Shown: piece by piece, positions 6,002 to 9,738 of the stretch
Numbering within the stretch: position 1 is the first letter of the stretch
How the letters are laid out: every line of letters starts with the position of its first letter
Source: CAYQTE01 sp964420285
GTDB lineage: Bacteria; Planctomycetota; Phycisphaerae; Tepidisphaerales; Tepidisphaeraceae
Direction: 5' to 3'
Assembly: GCA_964420285.1 (NCBI GenBank)
Contig: CAYQTE010000117.1
Span: forward strand, 1-9,738
DNA length: 9,738 nucleotides
The notes under the pieces: generated by a model
Databases searched by the model: none
The model's input: the letters and a program-made list of their open reading frames with translations, nothing else
Told to the model about the DNA's origin: nothing
Position numbers and translations under genes: made by a program

Positions 6002-8040
6002 ATTCCCCCCGACGCCGCCACCGGGTCGGGCGGGGCGAGGATTGATGAGACGGCTTTTGTTCGGGCGGCGGTCTCGGGTCTTCGGCCGAGGATGTCTTCG
6101 CTGTAGGAGCGGAGGATTTCGGCCACGGCCGGGGCGCTGGCAAGGGCACCGCCGGGGTGATGGGGGTAATCGCCATCGAAGAGTTCGGGGATTTGGCCGA
6201 CGCCCTGGCCGCGGAGGAATTGGATGGGGGCGTCGATCCAGGCGCGGACGCGGCGGAGGTTATCCGAGCCTCGGCCGTAGGCGCGAACCTGGGCCGTCAC
6301 CAGCGGGCCCAGCAGCCACGGATAGGCCGAGCCTTGCTGATAGGCGCGGTCGCGGGCGATGACGTGGCCGCTGTAATGACCCTGGTAGGCGCGATCACTG
6401 GGGGCCAGAGTGCGGAGGCCAAAGGGGACGAGCAACTCGGCCGTGATGACGGATAATGCCCGCTCGAACCTGTCCAGGGAGAGGATGGGGAACGGCAGGC
6501 TCATGGCGAGAATCTGATTGGGGCGGACCGACGCATCGGTGCCGTGGTCTTCCAGGCAATCGAAGCAGCAGCGTCGATCGGCGTTCCAGAACCGGCGGTT
6601 GAAGGCGACATAGGCCCGCGACGCCGCCTCGCGCAGCGGTTCGGCCGTCGTGCAGGACGGGCCGTTGACGTGCATCGACAGTTCGGCCACCGCCTTGAGA
6701 GCGTTGAACCAAAGGGCATTAAGTTCGACTGGCCGGCCCTGGCGCGGGGTGATGACCCAATCGACCACCTGTGCGTCCATCCAGCTTGTGGGCACGCCGG
6801 GTTCGTGGCTGGCAAGCAATCCGTCGGCATCGACGCCGATACCCAGCCGCGTGCCCCGCTGATAATGGTGGATGATCGATTCCAGACTCGGCAGGATTTT
6901 GCGGGCAAACTCGCCATCGCCGGTGTAGCAGATGTATTGATAGGCCGCGTTGATGAACCACAGCGAAACGTCCGCGCCGTGATAGATCGGGCTGGAGCCG
7001 TCCTCGGGAAACACGCTGGGAAGCAATCCCTCGTCGAGGAACTGGGCATATCCTTCCAGCAGAGCGCGGGCCAGTTCAAATCGCCCGGTCACCAGAAAAA
7101 GACCGGGCAGGCTGATCATCGCGGCCCGGCCGGATGGCGCGTTCCACGGCAGATGCGTCAGCAACGTCACCGGCGGTTTGCCGTCGGGAATCTGCACAAC
7201 AAACGTGTCGGCCGCCCGGGCCAGATCGGCAAATTCGCCATCGTGGCTGACATCGGCCGGAATGGACACCAGCACGGTTTTACGATCGGCTTCGGCAAAG
7301 GCGGATTCGACATCGACCGGATCGGTCGAGCAGACCAGCTTCGCCGCCTGCCCCGGCGACAGCGTCCATCGAAACGCGCCGGGCATCAGCACGTCTTCCA
7401 GGCCCGCGTAGCCTCGCTCCTGCTCGCGGCGGTAGATCGTGTTCAGATACCAGACCGATTCCGCCTTGAACGCGCCGTTGTGCGCGAAGAAAACCTCCGG
7501 CGTGCGCGCGGTGGCCGGAATATGCACGCGCGAATCGGAAATCGGCAGCGCATCGAGCCGGCCGTTCCATTGATACGTCAACTCGTGCATGCCGCGCAGG
7601 GCGAGAATGGGTCGCAGCTCGAATTCGACCGGACTGGCCCCGCCGAGCAACGTGTATTGCAGGCAGACCGTATTCTGTCCCGGCACAAAACGAAGCCCTT
7701 TCTCCAGCGTGAATCCATCGCCCTGAAATGCCCAGCGCGGGAACGGATCGCTGTTGAACGCGCGCAGATTCGGATATCCCAGCGGATGAATCGTCCCCGG
7801 ATATTCGTTGCTGGACAGCGGATACAGCTTGCCGTCGGCCAGGACGGTTTCGTCGATGCGCGAAAGAATAACCATGCGTCGCACCGGCGGCGACATGGCG
7901 GCGACCAGCAGGCCGTGATATTTGCGCGTGTTCAGTCCGCAGATGGTCGAGGCGGCGTATCCGCCGTTGCCGCTGGCGATGAGCCATTCGCGTTGGATCA
8001 GCCCGTTGAAATCGAGCGATGAAAGATCGAGTGCATCCAT
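5998..8040 (-). CDS. glycogen debranching enzyme (amylo-alpha-1,6-glucosidase family)
   Basis: This is a cytoplasmic enzyme expected to hydrolyse alpha-1,6 branch points of glycogen or of limit dextrins. It has 680 residues, the usual size of the bacterial/archaeal type. The N-terminal domain opens with EWLIASGNGGYAASTICG followed by NTRKYHGLLVAA (residues 36-48), a hallmark of the family. The C-terminal (alpha/alpha)6-barrel shows FPEDGSSPIYHGADVSLWF (344-362), RPNQILAMSLP (506-516), GHYSG with RDRAYQQG (554-570), PWLLGP (574-579) and PELFDGDYPHHPGG (618-631). The usual GxxWPW segment reads GSAYPW here, with Tyr573 where Trp is common. GGAGGT at 8055-8050 is 9 bases before the ATG and fixes the start; a TATAAT box lies just upstream. 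Its last codon overlaps the higA-like gene, implying co-translation. Confidence 0.92.
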   Translation of the reverse strand: MDALDLSSLDFNGLIQREWLIASGNGGYAASTICGLNTRKYHGLLVAAMSPPVRRMVILSRIDETVLADGKLYPLSSNEYPGTIHPLGYPNLRAFNSDPFPRWAFQGDGFTLEKGLRFVPGQNTVCLQYTLLGGASPVEFELRPILALRGMHELTYQWNGRLDALPISDSRVHIPATARTPEVFFAHNGAFKAESVWYLNTIYRREQERGYAGLEDVLMPGAFRWTLSPGQAAKLVCSTDPVDVESAFAEADRKTVLVSIPADVSHDGEFADLARAADTFVVQIPDGKPPVTLLTHLPWNAPSGRAAMISLPGLFLVTGRFELARALLEGYAQFLDEGLLPSVFPEDGSSPIYHGADVSLWFINAAYQYICYTGDGEFARKILPSLESIIHHYQRGTRLGIGVDADGLLASHEPGVPTSWMDAQVVDWVITPRQGRPVELNALWFNALKAVAELSMHVNGPSCTTAEPLREAASRAYVAFNRRFWNADRRCCFDCLEDHGTDASVRPNQILAMSLPFPILSLDRFERALSVITAELLVPFGLRTLAPSDRAYQGHYSGHVIARDRAYQQGSAYPWLLGPLVTAQVRAYGRGSDNLRRVRAWIDAPIQFLRGQGVGQIPELFDGDYPHHPGGALASAPAVAEILRSYSEDILGRRPETAARTKAVSSILAPPDPVAASGGI

Positions 8041-8049
8041 GACTTGCCT

Positions 8050-8055
8050 ACCTCC
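8050..8055 (-). promoter_or_regulatory. Shine-Dalgarno of the debranching enzyme gene
   Basis: GGAGGT on the - strand, 9 bases before the ATG at 8040, is a near-consensus ribosome binding site and supports that start codon. Confidence 0.75.
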
Positions 8056-8072
8056 GTGCCCCGCGCCCGCGC

Positions 8073-8078
8073 ATTATA
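8073..8078 (-). promoter_or_regulatory. -10 box (TATAAT) for the debranching enzyme/higA-like operon
   Basis: A perfect TATAAT on the - strand would place a transcript start near 8066, about 25 bases before the ATG. No good TTGACA-like -35 is present at 16-18 bases (17 bp gives TATTCC). The promoter may therefore be weak or need an activator, for which the upstream palindrome at 8106-8115 is a candidate site. Confidence 0.5.
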
Positions 8079-8105
8079 ACGCTGTGGCAACTTGGGGAAT
8101 ACGCT

Positions 8106-8115
8106 TTACATGTAA
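8106..8115. promoter_or_regulatory. palindrome TTACATGTAA, possible operator or activator site
   Basis: This exact 10-bp palindrome lies in the only AT-rich patch of the intergenic gap. It is centred about 44 bases upstream of the transcript start predicted from TATAAT, roughly where a class II activator would bind. No regulator can be named from the sequence. Confidence 0.35.
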
Positions 8116-8163
8116 TATATGCAGAAAATTATGAAGAGTTTCACGCTGCGCTGGCGGCACAAT

Positions 8164-8191
8164 AAGAACGCTTGATCCGCCGAGCGTTCCT
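8164..8191 (-). terminator. terminator-like hairpin after the MoeB-rhodanese gene
   Basis: On the - strand GAACGCT (8189-8183) pairs perfectly with AGCGTTC (8172-8166) across a 10-base loop. A G-T and an A-T pair extend the stem. It is followed by a short T-rich stretch (TTATT) and begins about 18 bases after the stop. The T-tract is weak, so termination efficiency is uncertain. Confidence 0.5.
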
Positions 8192-8208
8192 GAGCCGCCA
8201 TCTCGCGT

Positions 8209-9528
8209 TCAGTATTGCGGCCCGCCGGGGTTGATGTCCCTGTTCCAGAGCAGAATCCCACCTGCCATGCTCTTGACGTCCTTAAACCCCTGTTGCCTGA
8301 GCACTTGCGTGAACTGCATCGATCGCCCGCCGCTCTTGCAGTGCACCACGATCTTCTGCCCTTCGCGTCCCTTGAACTCGCCGAATCGCTGCGCCAACTG
8401 CTGCAACGGAATCAGCTTCGCGCCTTCGATCCGTGTAATGGCCGCCTCTTCCGGCAGGCGGCAGTCAATAAACACGAACTCTTCATTGCGATCGAGCATC
8501 GCCTTGACCTCGCGCGGCGTCACTTCCAATTCCGCGTTGAGCCGATACGCCGGCGGCAACCCCTTTTCGTTCAGCGCCGGATCGGAAACCGCCTTGCCCG
8601 CCGGCGACTTGGCCGCCCGCACCTCGGCCGCCGTTTCCTCGGCGCTCTTGGGATCCAGAATCGGCACGCCGCAGAATTGTTCGTAATCAATCGGCGCGGT
8701 GATCGTCGGGTGATCCCCGCACACCGGGCAATTCGGATCGCGACGAATCTTGAACGACCTGAACTCCATGTCCAGCGCCGCGAACGTCACCAGCCGTCCG
8801 ATCACCGGCGTGCCCACACCCAGCAACAGCTTGATCGCCTCGTTGGCCTGCAATGTGCCGATGATCCCCGGCAACACGCCCAGCACTCCGCCCTCGGCAC
8901 AACTGGGCACCGACCCCGGATCAGGCGGCTCGGGATACAAACACCGATAGCACGGCCCACGCTCGCCCGGCCGGCCCGGATTCGCCAGGTGCGGCGCGAA
9001 CACCGTCACCATCCCCTCGAACCGGAATATCGAGCCATACACGTTCGGCTTCTTCAAAATCACCGCCGCGTCGTTCACGCAATACCGCGTCGGAAAATTG
9101 TCCGTCCCGTCGATGACCAGATCATAATCGGCCAGCAACTCCAGCACATTGCCGCTGTTCACCACCGTCTTGTACTGGCGAACGTCGATATCCGGATTAA
9201 GGTCTTTGAGTCGATCGGCCGCGACTTTCACCTTGTCCTGCCCGATGGTCGATTGCCCGAAGAGCACCTGCCGTTGCAGATTGCTCGGGCTGACCACATC
9301 GACATCCGCCAGGCCGATGGTCCCCACGCCCGCGGCCGCCAGATACAAACTGATCGGCGAACCCAGCCCCCCCGCACCGATGCACAGCACGCGGGCATTG
9401 AGGAGTTTCTTCTGCCCCTCGACACCGACCTCCGGCAGAATAAGGTGCCGCTTATACCGATTGATCTGTTCGCCGGTAAGCTGATCCACTCGCTTTCGCC
9501 CGCCGCCTGTATTGCACTGCAAATCCAT
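8209..9528 (-). CDS. moeB: MoeB/ThiF-type sulfur-carrier adenylyltransferase fused to a rhodanese domain
   Basis: This is an E1-like enzyme that adenylates the C-terminal Gly-Gly of a ubiquitin-like sulfur carrier (MoaD, ThiS or CysO type). Its rhodanese domain can then supply sulfur, so it serves molybdopterin, thiamine or cysteine synthesis. The protein has 439 residues. The nucleotide-binding GAGGLGS is at 51-57, followed by LADVDVVSPSNLQRQ (73-87). Zinc-ligand pairs are CYRC (193-196) and CPVC (267-270), and C210 in PSCAEGG is the likely thioester or transfer cysteine. After a linker (about 295-335), the C-terminal rhodanese has its active-site loop CKSGGRS at 397-403. I start at 9528 because AAGAGG lies 5 bases upstream (9539-9534). 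The frame stays open to 9630, but that 34-residue extension resembles no family sequence and would cover the promoter. No carrier gene is in the window, so the pathway is undetermined. Confidence 0.92.
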   Translation of the reverse strand: MDLQCNTGGGRKRVDQLTGEQINRYKRHLILPEVGVEGQKKLLNARVLCIGAGGLGSPISLYLAAAGVGTIGLADVDVVSPSNLQRQVLFGQSTIGQDKVKVAADRLKDLNPDIDVRQYKTVVNSGNVLELLADYDLVIDGTDNFPTRYCVNDAAVILKKPNVYGSIFRFEGMVTVFAPHLANPGRPGERGPCYRCLYPEPPDPGSVPSCAEGGVLGVLPGIIGTLQANEAIKLLLGVGTPVIGRLVTFAALDMEFRSFKIRRDPNCPVCGDHPTITAPIDYEQFCGVPILDPKSAEETAAEVRAAKSPAGKAVSDPALNEKGLPPAYRLNAELEVTPREVKAMLDRNEEFVFIDCRLPEEAAITRIEGAKLIPLQQLAQRFGEFKGREGQKIVVHCKSGGRSMQFTQVLRQQGFKDVKSMAGGILLWNRDINPGGPQY

Positions 9529-9547
9529 GACAACCTCTTGCCGTTTG

Positions 9548-9562
9548 ATCGCTGAAAGCGAT
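9548..9562 (-). promoter_or_regulatory. small hairpin in the moeB 5' leader
   Basis: On the - strand ATCGCT and AGCGAT form a perfect 6-bp stem with a 3-base TTC loop, ending 8 bases before the AAGAGG ribosome binding site. It would lie at or near the 5' end of the predicted transcript. It could stabilise the message; it is too small to be a recognised riboswitch. Confidence 0.35.
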
Positions 9563-9570
9563 GGACCAAT

Positions 9571-9599
9571 AGAATAGGCCGGAATCGGCCGATTGTCGA
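9571..9599 (-). promoter_or_regulatory. candidate sigma70-type promoter of moeB
   Basis: TCGACA (9599-9594, 5 of 6 to TTGACA), a 17-base spacer and TATTCT (9576-9571, 4 of 6 to TATAAT) lie on the - strand, about 43 bases before the ATG. The spacer contains an inverted repeat, GGCCG/CGGCC (9577-9590), which could be an operator or chance in G+C-rich DNA. Confidence 0.45.
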
Positions 9600-9738
9600 T
9601 CCGAGGCCACGTCCACGGCCGCGGCGGCAAACAAGTTTTTCGACTCCAAGTCCATTACCGTAAGACGCTTACGACAAGAACGCCCCTTCACTGCACGCGG
9701 GCTCACCCCGCATTCCCAGCCGAATATCGCGGTTTCGC

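Noticed and set aside
5072..6106. 344-codon + strand open frame through the repeat gap and over the higA-like gene
   Set aside because: Its first half translates the tandem repeats and C-tracts into low-complexity Pro/Arg/Gly sequence, and its second half is exactly antisense to a recognisable HigA protein. AGGAAAT before an internal ATG at 5162 is not enough to support it.
6544..8022. 492-codon + strand open frame
   Set aside because: It lies antisense to the debranching enzyme gene, whose protein has clear family motifs; long antisense frames are expected in G+C-rich genes.
8215..9555. 446-codon + strand open frame
   Set aside because: It is antisense to the MoeB-rhodanese gene and is Arg/His-rich without any motif.
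9529..9630. 34-residue N-terminal extension of the MoeB-rhodanese protein
   Set aside because: Family proteins begin near the internal Met at 9528, which has its own ribosome site. The extension would be encoded by the promoter and leader region.

Overview
This 9.7 kb window is bacterial, dense and G+C-rich (roughly 60% by eye), with leadered genes preceded by Shine-Dalgarno-like sequences. It holds five convincing protein genes. The gene content (type III restriction-modification, a bacterial/archaeal-type glycogen debranching enzyme, a MoeB/ThiF-rhodanese fusion) and the repeat-laden G+C-rich gaps would fit a planctomycete or another environmental Gram-negative lineage. No marker gene settles the taxonomy, so that placement is only a guess.

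Layout. Positions 1-407 are a gene-free leader with a strong inverted repeat (52-75) and a copy of a dispersed repeat (about 85-144). The + strand then carries a complete type III restriction-modification operon: mod (408-2288, N6-adenine methyltransferase) and res (2295-4943, helicase/endonuclease), separated by 6 bases. Positions 4944-5710 are a gene-free convergent gap full of short tandem repeats, two more copies of the dispersed repeat, C-rich direct repeats, a run of T-tracts and a terminator-like hairpin.

The remaining genes are on the - strand. A HigA-family antitoxin-like regulator (5711-6001) overlaps by 4 bases the end of a glycogen debranching enzyme gene (5998-8040). That gene has a TATAAT box, a Shine-Dalgarno sequence and an upstream palindrome of its own. 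Upstream of it lies a MoeB/ThiF-type activating enzyme fused to a rhodanese domain (8209-9528), with its own candidate promoter and a terminator-like hairpin after its stop.

How the genes relate. Mod and Res should form one modification/restriction complex. The debranching enzyme and the HigA-like protein are probably one transcript with translational coupling, although no HigB toxin is visible, so the antitoxin appears to be an orphan. The MoeB-rhodanese gene is a separate housekeeping unit for sulfur-carrier activation. The most unusual material is non-coding: a composite element (octamer tandem repeat, TGAGCTTGYCGAACC core, C-rich tract) occurs once before the restriction-modification operon and twice after it.
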